Assembly: GCF_002878395.1 (NCBI RefSeq)
Contig: NC_061114.1
Coordinates: 149,460,836-149,524,835, forward strand
Source of the DNA: Capsicum annuum
Taxonomy: Eukaryota > Streptophyta > Magnoliopsida > Solanales > Solanaceae
Reading direction: 5' to 3'
DNA length: 64,000 nt
In this document: positions 1 through 12,589 of the stretch, piece after piece
Layout: each line of letters starts with the position of its first letter
Numbering within the stretch: the first letter of the stretch is position 1
Position numbers and translations under genes: made by a program
Notes under the pieces: model-generated
What the model was told of the DNA's origin: nothing
Seen by the model: the letters and a program-made list of their open reading frames with translations, nothing else
Databases searched by the model: none

Positions 1-36
1 GGAAGAACATATTATTTAAGAATAATATGTTCTTCC
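1..36. repeat. perfect inverted repeat at window edge
   Basis: Two 16-base arms (GGAAGAACATATTATT and its reverse complement) flank a 4-base TAAG loop. The arms match perfectly, so the single strand could form a stable hairpin. It could be the centre or end of a small DNA transposon cut by the window edge. No second copy was noticed. Confidence 0.8.
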
Positions 37-299
37 GTCACTATTAACATGGTAATCCGGATATTTTTCCCTTAAACAGCGCCTCTACTCTGGTTACTCC
101 CCGCCACGGCTTCTTGCCTCATTGGTTTCACCTTTAGGATGGCATAGTCCTTAGGAATTATACCTCACACCAAATGACTTTTTAATACATATAATACTAA
201 AATAACGATCTTAAAAATAATATTGAATTTTGTGATAAATTTATAAAACGTATTAATTTGTGTATAAAGTTAATAAACTTAAATAAACTGCTATAAATA
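37..299. other. unassigned, with a GC-richer patch
   Basis: Positions about 55-170 are clearly richer in G and C than their surroundings and contain no long open frame. Neither strand gave a protein motif I recognise. After about 175 the sequence returns to ordinary AT-rich DNA. Nothing functional can be assigned. Confidence 0.4.
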
Positions 300-480
300 T
301 CCATGTTAAAAAAATATTCATTACATATAATATAAAAAGATATTACATAAATATAGAATTAAAATTATAAGGACAAAATGGATATTGCATGGAATAAAGA
401 GGGAGTATGATTATTGTTCAATGTTGAGGGGGGAGTTTGATTTTTTAATCAAAGTTGGGGGGTGAAAATCATTTTCACCC
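300..480. mobile_element. terminal arm of a foldback (Mutator-like) element
   Basis: The stretch around 405-480 (ATGATTATTGTTCAA, then a G-run, GTTTGATTTTT, and a GGGTGAAAAT end) matches the right arm of the foldback element at 17311-18530. The last 21 bases (460-480) are themselves a perfect palindrome around a central C. No matching left arm is visible, so this copy is partial or extends beyond the window start. The inner limit is approximate. Confidence 0.5.
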
Positions 481-1390
481 TTTTGTTATATTAACTGTGT
501 CACTTCTCTCTCCTTGCTTGTTTGATTCGTCTTTATTCATGTATCTTCTCTCACGCAGATAATTAGTAATTTAAATATAATCAAGTTGCATGTCTTGTTT
601 ATTTATTATGTTACCACTTAGCAACATTAAGTTTATAAAAAAAAAAATTGACCTTTGTTTATCACATAAAATCTCTATGTAAAATACGAATTTGATCGAA
701 AATCACATTTGTGGACCTCGAAAGGTGCCTAACACCTTTCTTTCGAGGTAATTTGAATTCTTACCCGATTTCTGGTGATGTAGACTAATTAACTAATTCG
801 TAATTAGTCTAAAATAGTGTCTTAACGCACCTTGATTCGATAGATGGAAACTCTTCACTCTTTAAATATCCCAAAAAAAAATTGTTATATTGAATGTCGT
901 TTTTTGCTAGAAAAATAAAGAGCGACAAGTCTCTAATAGAAAAAATTGGGAAGGAATGAAATGGCTTTTTTCCTTCTTTATGACTTTCTTTTAACCCCTC
1001 TTCGGGAGCTCTTACACCTTTACCCTACAGTTCTACACGAGACTATTTTCACATCTTGACCACTAAATTTGATATTTTAATTTAATAATAATTGACTTAA
1101 TATAAAAATACAAAATTAATGCTAACGTAATCATCTAATATAAAATACAAAATTAATCATCTTCAACAATCTTTTTGCATTATTAAGGATGAAATAACTG
1201 TTAAGTTGCATTAGCCAAATAAAAATTATTAAATCATAAAAGAAGGAAAGGAGCAAAAATGACTTATCAACATAAAATATGTGAATGCATAATTTTTTAA
1301 AAGAGTCTAATACAATATTGTGAAATTTAATGATCACATAATTTTGAAATTTGAAATATTGAACAAAACCAAAAATTAATAACAGTGAAA

Positions 1391-1448
<58 letters not shown>

Positions 1449-2733
1449 TGAAATTTAAAATATAAGCCATTAATTACTGTGATAGAAATCCTTCAAACAT
1501 TGATATTATATGAGGCAACAAACGCTTTAATTTTAAAAAATAAATGATCATAATTATGAGAAAAGGCAAAAGACACTCATAACCTAAAAGGTACTCCTAA
1601 ATCTAAATATAAAATTAGTAGCAATGACTCTTAAAATGAAAAAGAATTATCAAAGTTAAAATTGTTAGGTCAAAATTTCTATAACTTATAAAGTCTTATG
1701 TAAAGTCTTATGTAAATAAAAATGCTCGAATTAAATTTTTATTGTAGAATCTGACATTAATTCTCTTTGGTATAATCTTCTCATATATTTCATCTTTTAA
1801 TTTTTCTAATATCCTTTTATATATATAAATTTTATGGATAAATTTTTAGCATGTACTTTAGAAGTTGTAGATAAAAGTGTATAAAGAGTGACATTTCAAA
1901 CATGATAATAATAGAAAACATAACCTATTGCTACTAAAGACTGAAATAATATCTAGTACTATTCTTGATACAATTGTATTCGCTCATACAAATCAATTAT
2001 ATTCATGATACAACCTGTTATATTAATTACATCATCTGCTCTCTCGCCTGTCGCCCTCCCTCAAATCTCACTTGCCTCTTATTTTCTCTCCCAATTTTGC
2101 TCGTATCTCTTCTCCTTTTAACTTGTAGCTAGCTACAAATTGTAATTAAAAAAACTATAGCTATAATATTAAATTTATTTTAAATTATAGTCATTTTTTT
2201 TAAAGTTTCTCATAACAAAGTAAGATTTCTTTTAGCTAGATTATGCAAACAGATGAGATTCATAAGATTGAGCTTCACCCTCAACTTTCTTATTGTTTGT
2301 TTGTGTTGATAGGTAATCAAAGAAAAATTATGTAACAAATTCATGTTTTTATGATAGGATTAATTACATTGGAGATAACATGTTAGCATATATCTCACAT
2401 CTTATGTAAAAGATATTCAATTGTAGATTAGTAGGTATCAACAACAAGGTGCGTTGTAGTTATTTCGCAAACCTGTTTTTCATTTCCAAATATAAATAAC
2501 TATAAATAACTCAACATGGATAAAACGAAATGAAATAATCATAAGCTTAACATAATACATAACATCATTAATCATTACATATAATATAATCTTGCATAAA
2601 TAGTCCATAAAACAGTCCAAAGTCACCAAAAAATTCCATAAAATATTTGAGTTACTAAAACAATTCATAAACAGCCTGCGGCGTATGCGAATTTGTTGTT
2701 AAATGTTAATTGTGAATGTGAATTACTAAATAT
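481..2733. other. AT-rich DNA without recognisable genes
   Basis: Both strands were read for protein motifs and none was found. The longest open frame (1131-1448, minus) is only translated dinucleotide repeat. A CT-rich patch lies near 2035-2110. Nothing else can be supported. Confidence 0.6.
1393..1445. repeat. (AT)n microsatellite
   Basis: An uninterrupted AT dinucleotide run of about 53 bases. Likely length-polymorphic. Confidence 0.97.
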
Positions 2734-2753
2734 TATATATATATATATATATA
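2734..2753. repeat. short (AT)n microsatellite
   Basis: About 20 bases of AT repeat, followed by further AT-rich simple sequence to about 2790. Confidence 0.9.
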
Positions 2754-2789
2754 ATATCTATATATAATAAAATATATATTATTTATTTA

Positions 2790-2965
2790 TAAAATTTCAG
2801 TTTTTCGGTTTAGCTGAATTTTTTTTTAAAACCGAATCGAAAAATCAAAATTTTAAAATTACAAACCGAATCCGATTCGAAAAATTGAAAAATCAAAACC
2901 AAAATTAAATTCCGATTTGATTTTTCGATTTTTTTGGTTTAAACCAAAATATGTTCACCCCTAAT
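2790..2965. mobile_element. possible truncated hAT-type MITE
   Basis: Dense alternation of AACCGAATC-like and GATTTTTCG-like words on both strands gives a self-complementary segment ending TTCACCCCTA. That ending resembles the TAGGGGTG terminus of the hAT-type MITE at 51172-51901. A matching left terminus and an 8-bp duplication were not found, so this is either truncated or a different small family. Confidence 0.3.
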
Positions 2966-3229
2966 TATAAAGTCATAATTTGAGGGTTGCATAAAATAAT
3001 ACATAAATTTTCTTATAATTAATTTTTACATTACTAATACCCGCATACCTCTAACCAGCTATCAAACAACTCCTTAAATTATATATTGTCTCTTCTAGAG
3101 TGTAAAAAAATGTAATATTAAAGAAAAGTAGAATTTTTGAAGTATTGAACTAGAAAGGGTGTTTTGCTTTTATCTTTCCGAACTGACGTTGTTTTCAATT
3201 TCTCATTTTCCATTTTTAGTTGGTCTAGT

Positions 3230-3349
3230 TAGTGACGACAAGAATTGGCCACCTTTCTTCCCCATCATTCATCATGATATCGCAAATGAAATTTCAATCT
3301 ATCTACAGAAGACAGAAGTTGCAATATGTTGCATTCACTACATTGTTGG
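3230..3349 (+). pseudogene. SCAMP-like exon fragment, frameshifted
   Basis: This block reads [20 protein letters not shown], which I recognise as the conserved segment just before the first membrane span of plant secretory carrier-associated membrane proteins (endosomal and secretory vesicle trafficking). It is preceded by a pyrimidine tract and AG acceptor (ATTTTTAG, ending 3229) and followed by a donor-like G|GTATGT at 3350, so it looks like one whole exon with its intron edges. ACAGAAG occurs twice in tandem (3305-3311 and 3312-3318). The extra 7 bases shift the frame, and after the shift the family-like [11 protein letters not shown] resumes. No other SCAMP exon was found nearby, so this is a duplicated or captured fragment. 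The family call is from memory of the motif, and expression is not expected. Confidence 0.72.
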
Positions 3350-3612
3350 GTATGTCCCCATGTATTTCATATCTAAGTTAGGTTGACTTTTCATTTGATA
3401 TCTCACCAATGTTGGATTCTTCAAAATATAATATTCACTGCTTTCTCTTTTTGTCTTTGTTACAATGTCCCAAAAATTAATATATAGAATTTTTCATCTA
3501 ATGTTTATTTCTTTCTCATAAAGTTTGATAAATTACTTATGGCAGATTCAAATTTTTACTAAGGGGCTAGAAAAATAAAAATACAATATTTAAAATTTGA
3601 ACTTGGAACCTC

Positions 3613-5417
3613 AAAGTGGCAAGTATTAATTGAATAACCCACTTCAATTTAAAAATATTTATATCTATATGTTTTCTTAGAAAAATTGGGAATAGGAAAA
3701 GGGAGAAATAGGGTTCAAGGAAATTAGAAAGTCAACTCTCATCAACAATATAAAAATTCAAGTTGGCATTAAGTTAGCTACTAAAATCTTTTGTTTTTGT
3801 ATTTATTACTAACCTTATCAAAATATTTATATTTTTTGCATTCTGACTCAAAAATTATATTAATTTTATAATAATCTATATACACAAGAGAATTACTAAT
3901 TGAGTAGAACAAAATATAACCTTGATTTGCCTCTTCCCATATTTTTTTTTTCCTTTTATAAAGTTCGTTCAATGTAAAGGGAAAATATATTAAAATATTA
4001 TATGATAAAGATATTCATGATTTCATTTAAATACATTAAAAATTTTTTTTTAAAAAGATGGGGTTGATCGAGAAATAAAATTAAGGAGTGATGAAATAAT
4101 TAAGAGACAAATATGATATATGAAAAAAAAATTTAAAATAATTAAGATATATGAAAAAATAATTAAAGATATATGAAAAAAATAATTAAGATATATGAAA
4201 AAATATGATAAAGTCAACAATCTTTCGAATAGAATGAATAATTAATATTATCCATACACCATGCCAGTATTAATTCAAAAAATTCTATATAGGCTTGACC
4301 TTATTAATGATGTTAAAATTCAATAGGTTAATAGTTACTTTTAGTATCATATATTTTAAAATTAATTAATGATATATGATAAATTTTTTATTATATCAAA
4401 CAAATTAGATAATAACTTTTTATAATTAATTTTATTTGATATTGATCGCGCATCACACGAATACTAATACTAGTTCAAATAAAAAAGATAACTGTAATAT
4501 CTTAATGGTATGGTACAGTACGGTATTTTAAAATTCGATACGGTAACTTTAATTTTCGGTATCTAAAAGAACAATACCATTACCATACCAAATCAGCTTG
4601 GTATGATTTGGTACTTTTAAATTCGATTTTGGTATTTTACGGTAGGGTAATTCAGTAACCATACTTTATTTGATTTCGACTTACATATATTCATATAAAA
4701 AATAACTATAACTTTAAACTTTAAAAACTTCTCAATCATATCGGACTATAATGCAACAATTTCAATCATTTACATATATTTCATATAGCCCGAGTAAAAT
4801 CAGCCAATACATGTAAGTTCATTAAAATGCGATTATACAGATTTGAATGAGTTATAATACTGAAATGTATTCCTTCACTTGCTTATGAACAAAGTTTTGT
4901 ATCAGGATTCAGGCCTTGCCTTTGTGAAAGAAATTTGCAGCAACAAATGATAATTAGTGTCTTTTCTTTGGCTAATGGATGATATATAAATATATTTAAT
5001 AGTCTTAAAATTATATATAACATGGATTTTATATATTTTTAAAAAACTTCGGTGCGGTATACGGTATTTCAATATTTATTGCATAAATATCAAATACCGT
5101 ATCAAATACTAAAATAATTTAAAATTCCTATCAAATATCATAACATCCATACTGCAGTATAAATTTTTTTTTGATTCGATACGATATTTGGTATATATAT
5201 ACCATGCCCACCCTTGATTCATGCATATGGCCAAACACCATGGATAATATGAACTCTTGGAATGGACTTTTTTAAGGCTAGTAACACGTGATCCTATTAG
5301 TAATTAGTAAATCAACTTGTAAATAAATTTTTTTTAGACATAACTTATCTCAATTCAGTACCACGTGATCATGAGTTATACGGGTTAGGAAGTGACATTC
5401 TTTTGGAATTAATTTAG
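3613..5417. repeat. inverted segmental duplication, copy A
   Basis: This 1.8 kb segment recurs as its reverse complement at 50968-52737. Collinearity runs from AAGTATTAATTGAAT near 3620 to GGAATTAATTT near 5410, including single-copy-looking DNA on both sides of a shared hAT-type MITE. Homology stops sharply at both ends. Copy A carries a roughly 20-base deletion at the left MITE end and many small indels. It contains no gene I can recognise. Confidence 0.88.
4505..5214. mobile_element. hAT-type MITE, copy A (left end eroded)
   Basis: A self-complementary element dominated by GGTAT and ATACC words. The right end reads ACCATGCCCACCCTTG. The left end has lost the TAGGGGTGGGC terminus and its flanking duplication, which are still seen in copy B. 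It has no coding capacity and sits at the same position in both copies of the inverted duplication. Confidence 0.7.
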
Positions 5418-5514
5418 GGAAAAAGACAGAAATGATACTTTAAATTAAATTATTTTTACGAAAATGATTATGAAATTTAAATTTCACTTTGTGGTCATTT
5501 TAATTTGATGGCTT

Positions 5515-5800
5515 GTTCTATATCGTTTCTATATACCTTCTATACGGTTTCTATATATATCTTATACATATAAATATTCTATACAAAAATTATACAATTT
5601 TGATACACAATTTATATAATAATTATATATTTTTTTTACACATTTTATACAATAATTATATAATTTTATACACTTTCTATATATATATTTTTATATATAT
5701 TTTATACATATACATATTTTATAGAACTATACAATTTCTATACATATATCTTATATAGATACATATTCTATATAACAATTATACTATTTTTATATAAGTA
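5515..5800. repeat. degenerate TATACAATTTC-like minisatellite
   Basis: Imperfect repetition of TATACA, TTTCTATA and ATTATAC words. Open frames here are low-complexity I/Y/L strings and are not counted as genes. The following 300 bases to 6103 hold no recognisable feature. Confidence 0.6.
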
Positions 5801-6118
5801 TATTTAATTATTATTTCTAGACAATAAAAAAAAGCAGACTATTTTTCAGTTAAAAATTTATAGCAAAAAAAAATAAATTTTAAAAGGGCCGAATAACCCA
5901 AGTTGAAAACTGTATCAGTATTGTATATGGATTGTATCTAAACTACATGGGCCAAAATGATCTAAATTAAGAAATGACTATAAAGTGAAAATACTTTATT
6001 CGACTGATCATTTTTTGGCAAAATCTCAAACTTGGGCTATTTGTTTTAAAAAGTGCTATAAAGTGTCCTTTTCTCATAATTTATTTGTTTTTTTTTTAAA
6101 ATACTCCATCCGTCTTAT

Positions 6119-8848
6119 TGTAACGACCCAAAATCACCCCTCGGGATGCTACACGATGCCTAGGGTCACAAGTGACTCCAAGTAACCCTTTACTTTGCAA
6201 TACATAAATAACTGAATAAAATGCATGAATCTAGAGGAATAAAGCGGAAGGTAACTCTATTATGAATTTGCTCGATACAAAACTGAAGTCACAAGGTTAT
6301 AACCCAACTTTTCATCAAACCGAAACTCAATACATCAACTTCTACTAACTATCTATGAAGCCTCTACTAGTACTGACCATGGGTATCTGGGTCATGACTC
6401 CCAACCACCCCAACTCAATACGACTAAATAAGGGAAATACAACACTTTTCTACTATATCACTGACTCGTGGCCCTGAATCAAAAGGGGCCCATCACCTGA
6501 TGACTGGAAGCTGCGAACTGATTGGACATGGTACATGCACTCCAATCCTATACCTACATTATGAGATAATGTAGCACATAAACGTATATGTGAATCAGTA
6601 CTTTGAGGATGTACTAAGTATGTGGGGGTGAATGCATATGTATAAAATAGTGTCAATCTTCTTCAATCAATCATGCATGCAATATGGGAAGACTCACATG
6701 GCTTGAACAAGTATAAAATGTAAAGCTCATAAATCATGTAGGATGAAGCGTGTAGCACAAATATCGTGAGTCATCATACTTTAACTTGAAATAACAAATC
6801 TCCTCTTATTCTCAACACTCAAGGGATAAAGGAACTTTACACGATACTTTCAAATCATTCATGTGTCTCGTGGAGAGTAAAACCTCATCAATGCTCAAGA
6901 TCTCATAACTCTTTTTGAACTCAAATATTTGGAATTCGAAATCATATAACTTTGAAACATGCTTGAAGGCATTTCATTCACTTTAGGAAAATATATTATT
7001 TCAAGCTTTAGAAAAAAAAATCGTTCTATCTCAAATGGGAAAAACATTCTATTTTATGGAAACAACTTATCTCAATGCTTTATAAAAATATTATAACAAA
7101 GGAAGATGCTTTCATTTAGGAAAATAACTCACATCAATAAAATACCTTAGTTAGGAAATATTTTTGCAATTCAACCATTTAGGAAAATAGACTATAGGGA
7201 AGAAAAATAAGCATTTAATTTCAAAGTTCGAAAGGTAAGGGAGGTTCTCATAACCGACATAAACCATGCGAGCTACATGGACTCCAACATTTTGTCCTCC
7301 TAAGGAAGAGACCCCACGTTGGGGAGGAGTGTCATACTCTTGCCAAGGAGTATAACCTAGGTCGAGTGATCACTAAACAAAAATCAGCCTCGGGCCCACA
7401 TAATCAAATCGGCCTCAGGCCCACTCATAATTATAATATAATCAGCCTCAGGCTCACATCCTACGGTGGCACATAGTTTTTGGGGTAATAAACCATAGTA
7501 GCTTACCCGCTCGGTGCTAAATACCACTCCTTTTAGATTACCTGCACTCATTTCATAAAAATTCACTTTTAGAACAATCTCATGGTTCACCACGAACCCA
7601 TTAATCAAATCAATAATCTCGTATAGTGAAGTGGATTTCAAAGCTTTTGGACCATTAGGTCAATTCATTTCTCAATCATCTCAAAATACTCAAAATATGG
7701 GTGCTCATAGCACAAGAGTTCATAATTTCACAAATCTCAAATAGGGCTTACTAACCCATAATTCAATCTCAAGTTAAAGCTTATTAAAAGCATAATATAT
7801 AGCATATAGATTCATAAATCATGTGGAAATCTGGGAATTTCAGCAATTTACCTCAAAATCTCAATATAGTCATATGCTTCAATATCTCAATAATGCAAAT
7901 ATTAGCTTATCAAAGAGTAAAATCATGGGGTTTATATCCAGCTGTAAATACTCAAGAAAACATATAGAAATCATGCCATTTAACTCTTAATTCATGGGAA
8001 ATATCAAGATAATGAATTCAATAATAATGGGTGAAAACCCCCAATTCACATTCATGCAAAAACCTCATAATTTCAGCAAAATCATGATGTAAACAAGCCT
8101 TTTGGGCACAAGGGTGAAAGGGTTACCCTTGTTCAAAACCCCACATACCTTGAGTTAGAAGCTTTGGGCGAACTCTCACTTTTGGGACTCTATTCTTGCT
8201 CTAGAGTGAGGGATCTTGAAGTCCTTGACTTGGGAACCTTGAATCTTGACTCAATTTAGAAAATTCATGGTGGATTTTTGAGATTATTGGAAGAGGTTTT
8301 GGACATTTAGGGTTCTTGATGAGAGAAAACTTGAGAAAACCCTTATAGGATGCTTGTAAATGGCTTTGATTTAGTATTTCCATAATTTTATAGGCTTGAA
8401 AAAAGTCCAAAATGCCCTTTTTAAACATCTGTGCGAAACTGGAAAAAATAAAACTGGAACCCGATTTCACTGTCCTCCGCGATGCACCACTTATCGTGGT
8501 GGCTCACTGGAAAATGACAATTGAGAATTTGGGCTTCTCCGCAATGCACCATTATCATGGAGTCCCACTAGTTGGGACCTAGAACGACTCCGCGACGCGC
8601 CACTCACTCAAATGATGCAGTTTTACGACTAAGGCTTAAATTAATCATAACTTCTTACCCGAGTGTCGAATTTGGGCAAATCTTATATCGATGGAAAGCT
8701 TATCAGATTTCTCACGTGATAAAAAGTAGAAATTAGGTAAATTCTATATGGTTAACATATTACTCATTTAGAAAGAAACTTTTCAATCTTCTACGACCGA
8801 AATCACGCCCTCGACTCAAACTACGAGGGAACTTTGCTGGGCTTTACA
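6119..8848 (-). repeat. 3' LTR of the 10.3 kb element
   Basis: 2730 bases, aligned throughout with 13671-16413. It contains GC-richer CCGCGATGCACCA-like repeats near 8470-8600 and an 85-codon open frame (7384-7641, minus), also open in the other LTR but without family similarity. Confidence 0.92.
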
Positions 8849-8861
8849 ATATCTCCCCCTT
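8849..8861 (-). other. polypurine tract
   Basis: Read on the minus strand, AAGGGGGAGATAT directly abuts the 3' LTR. This is where plus-strand DNA synthesis would be primed, and it fixes the element's orientation. Confidence 0.75.
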
Positions 8862-9239
8862 GGGAAGATTCATCCTCGAATGTCGCTAGTTAGGCTCGAA
8901 ATACAGGAAAAACTGAGTACACACAATTGAAACAATTACTAAATGGTTCAAGGTCTTCCTAAATTCATGACCACTCCAGATATCTCAAGAACTCATACAA
9001 AGATAGATGCATAGTTGAAATACTTGTCAAACTGAATATATACCTTATTAAACCCGACACACTTGAAGAATACCTATATTCACGATGGGAAAATAAGTAA
9101 CTGAATCTCAGATTAGAGAGGAACCAACTGAAGGAAGGGTGTTACCTTCATCTGAATTTGGGCTAACTTGCCTTAGTCTTATAACGAAGAGTTAACTCAT
9201 GCTGAATTCAGAGCGTACAATCATTGAATGACTAAATCT

Positions 9240-9560
9240 GGGATTAAACCTCCCTAACGGATGATCCCTAAACCTACAATCAACAATAAAAAATGATTAC
9301 GTCTGAGACCAGACCTATTTAGCAGGAAATCTCTGAATCTGACAAAGAAGATAATCAACTGAACCCGAAATGGAGGTCAAGCCTATCTAACGGGTGACCT
9401 CTAGAGCTAATAACAAGAATACTCAATCGAATATGGGATTGAGATCAAGTCCATCTAGAGAGGGACCTCGGAATAATAATAAGAATACCCAACTGCATCT
9501 GAGATCAAGCCTATCTGACGGGTTATCTCAGAATCTGATAATACTGATACTAAAGCTGAT
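9240..9560. repeat. degenerate tandem repeat, unit about 60-65 bp
   Basis: About five diverged units carry the core GATCAAGCCTATCTGACGGG, then TGA(T/C)CTC, an AAT-rich spacer and ACTGAA. The cores occur near 9245, 9310, 9375, 9440 and 9505. It lies in the retroelement's internal region and codes for nothing recognisable. Confidence 0.65.
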
Positions 9561-10049
9561 TAACTAAGTCTACTCGCATGAATAGCTGAGTTCCCTTGGT
9601 CCCGTTTATTTGACGGGATAATACTGAACTCTAAATAGAGTACTCGAATACTACTGAGGTTTACACTGAACAGAGGTATACTAGTGGATCTGAGCAAGGT
9701 ACAGAACCGAGGCTAGAGCGCTAACAATACTGAGATTACTCAAGTTTTATAACTGTTGAGAGTCCTGAGTTCTATAACTCACGAAGTTTTGAGAATCATG
9801 GCTCAACTAATATCATCGTGAAAATTGACACGGGCTCTAGACATCAGTTAAATTATCGGGTACATATACCCCCAGGACTCAATAACATAAAAGTAAAACA
9901 TAACCATTCTTGACTTGTCATGACCACGGTCATTCATTCATTATCACAATCACTAAAGCATCACTTCATGTATTTAGGAATCATAGACATGCGATAATAT
10001 AAGGAAACATGCTCTCGGCTCACATTCCGTTCAACAAGGTCTTGCGTCA

Positions 10050-10340
10050 AGCACTTAGCACGTATTTGGGTCTTGGCATGTAACAGAGAATATATAATTG
10101 GGGAAACTTTATGTTATCACGTCACAGCTCATCCATCAAACACTTAGCATGTATCAAAGGTTTAGCATATATCAAAGAGCACCTAATTGGGGGATTTTAT
10201 ACTACCTTTTCACTATTTATTCACTAAGGCTTTCCAACAACCACTTGGCATGCATGAGCTTTCACATAATTGGGGTTTCCTAGTCAACATGCCATAATGG
10301 CTCTAATTCCTTCACATAAGCATTTCATCAAATATATAAA
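10050..10340. repeat. degenerate tandem repeat, unit about 91-100 bp
   Basis: CACTTAGCACG, CACTTAGCATG and CACTTGGCATG start near 10050, 10141 and 10241. Each is followed after 40-60 bases by an AATTGGGG block. About three units are visible. Confidence 0.55.
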
Positions 10341-11342
10341 TAGGGAGAATGCCTTGTTTATTCTACAATTTCTTCACTCAATTGGCATGAACACATCATC
10401 TAGCAAGAAACGTGAAGAGGGTTTACCATGGACATCACATAAATATCACATACTAGGGTCAAAACTTGATAAAATTGTAAACAAACACGAGTCACGTCTC
10501 AATCATAGCATGAACATCAATTTCAACTCACATGAATCATGGAAATTCATAAACATAAAAATCTTTGAACTTCAGAAAAGGGTTCTAGAGTTTCTTGGAT
10601 AAGAGGGACCCATGAATCAAAATCTACATGCAACTATCTTCCCCAGCCTGACATGTCTACTCTCTCCTATCGGCACAACTGTCCATTATTTCCAATACGA
10701 CCTAAGAAAGAGGTCGCTGAAAAGTTAGAACATATGGACCTGAAGCATGAAGGGATATTGTACTTAACTTGGCGCTCAACTGAGGCTTGAGGCCTTTAAC
10801 ATCATGAACTTATCAAAGCAGTCTAACCCAAGAACATGCATGATATAAATCTGGACTTTGTGAATTACTAAAATCATTGCTCGAGTACTTAAGTCATGAG
10901 TTGCATGACCTGAATTTGGAGTTCAAAACTCATGGGATGTGATCCTGACTACCAAATGCACCAGAACTCCCCATTTTGTGAACTAGGAGAGTACATAACT
11001 CTCTATTATATGCATGAACATAAATTAGGATCATGGATCAGAAATGTAAAACATGAGCAGGTATTGGGACAACTTAAAGTACTGAAATGAGATTGGGTCA
11101 AGCATCAATCTTTCTTAAAGCTATTCTACCGCTTATTGGTACGTCTACTAAAATCTTAAGGTCTGACCCTGTCACTAACTCTATCATCTCTCCCTTAGAC
11201 TTAAGCCATTACTCCAAGGCGGTGAACCACCATATAAACTCTGGTCTGACTATCGTCACCTTGCTCTAGAGTCGGAGATATAACAATACACATAAACAAA
11301 AGAACTTGACTCGAAGACTACACTTCAAAGAGTAAAACATCA

Positions 11343-11720
11343 AAACAACAACAACAACCACAACAACAATAATGGACCCAATATATTCCCACATAAGTGG
11401 AGTCTGGGGAGGGTAGATTATATGCAGTCCATACCACTACCTTTTAAAGAAGTAGAGAGGCAGTTTTTGATAGACCTCCGGTTCAAGATAGAAAGGTAGT
11501 ATACGAAAGCTTCAAAATCATAGGACACCATAAAACAACATAGATACGACATCCACAACGAATTGCACATTATCAAATCGAGGACATCAAAGCCCACCTA
11601 ATTACCGACTACGACTCATCCATACTCTTAGCCCTCTATCCTAATGTTTTTTCTCCAAATCTTCCTATCCAGGGTCATGTCCTCAGTCAGCTGCAACTGC
11701 CCCATGTCACGCTCTGTCAC
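11343..11720 (-). mobile_element. 5'-truncated RTE-type LINE fragment
   Basis: On the minus strand this reads the end of an RTE-clade ORF ([17 protein letters not shown], stop at 11628-11630). A 3' UTR follows with the GGTCTATCAAAAACTGCCTC and ACCCTCCCCAGACTCC blocks, then a TTG-rich tail (11343-11372 as AAC repeats on the plus strand). The same layout is seen at 26857-27631. It inserted into the LTR element's internal region. No target duplication was identified. Confidence 0.78.
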
Positions 11721-12499
11721 ATCACTTCCCAAAGTGTAATTCCAACTCATAAAACTATCTCCTAAGATACACATCATCCATCTATAGCCCCAATAGTCAT
11801 TATTTACTACTTAACACTTAGAACGAGCACCTCCAAATCTCTGATGGACCACAACACTCCTACCATAGCCTATCACTACATCGCCTATAACTTATGTTTC
11901 TAGACCATAAAAATCAAATCACGCACAACACCTTCATTCATAACTCTTTAACTTAGCTATCACGAACATCATTCACTATCTCCCTAGTCTCACCTAGCAA
12001 CTCAGCGCCACTACTAACCAGATAATATGCAATAATCCTCGAGGAGCAATGCAGCCTCAAGGAACCTTGGGCGCCCTTCTACATCATACATATAACATCG
12101 AACTTGATTACAATCCAAACAAACTTAGGCCCTTGCACACACTATTTAAGCCTATTAGATCACTTTTCTATAACTAGTACCATCAAACAAGAAGTCGTCT
12201 TCTCCACTTTTATGACCACCAATCATTCAAACTTATTGTCTAGCGCTAATCTCACTCGGACGTTATGAAATAAAACATCAATAGTACTCAAAAACCGCAT
12301 GCCCACTTGAACTTTATAACCAACAATAATCGATCACAATCATATGGCCCCTCTTATTTCCAATTCATCAACACATCCTTCTTTTGCGCATCATTACTAT
12401 CCACCTATTTATACATCCCCAACTTAGTTCATAGCCTTATAAGTTTTGACCAAACCCCATCTTACAATTCTCAAGGACGCCCAAATTAACAACACCTAT

Positions 12500-12589
12500 C
12501 CACCAAGTACTTTCATCAATAACTCATACCCACCAAGTACTTTCATCAATAACGCATACCCACCAAGTACTTTCATCAATAACTCATAC
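12500..12589. repeat. 30-bp tandem repeat, three copies
   Basis: Three near-identical 30-base units start CACCAAGTAC at 12501, 12531 and 12561. Units abut directly without spacers, so this is a minisatellite and not a CRISPR array. Confidence 0.93.

Noticed and set aside
55..170. Organelle DNA insertion
   Set aside because: The GC-richer patch suggested it, but I could not match it to any plastid or mitochondrial gene.
1131..1448. 105-codon minus-strand frame beginning with Tyr-Ile repeats
   Set aside because: It is the translated AT microsatellite followed by AT-rich sequence, with no domain.
7384..7641. 85-codon frame open in both 2.7 kb LTRs (also 14935-15192)
   Set aside because: It is shared because the LTRs are homologous. 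Differences between copies are mostly amino-acid changing and no family is recognised.
12500..12589. Possible CRISPR-like array
   Set aside because: The 30-bp units are directly adjacent without spacers, and the genome is plant. It is a minisatellite.
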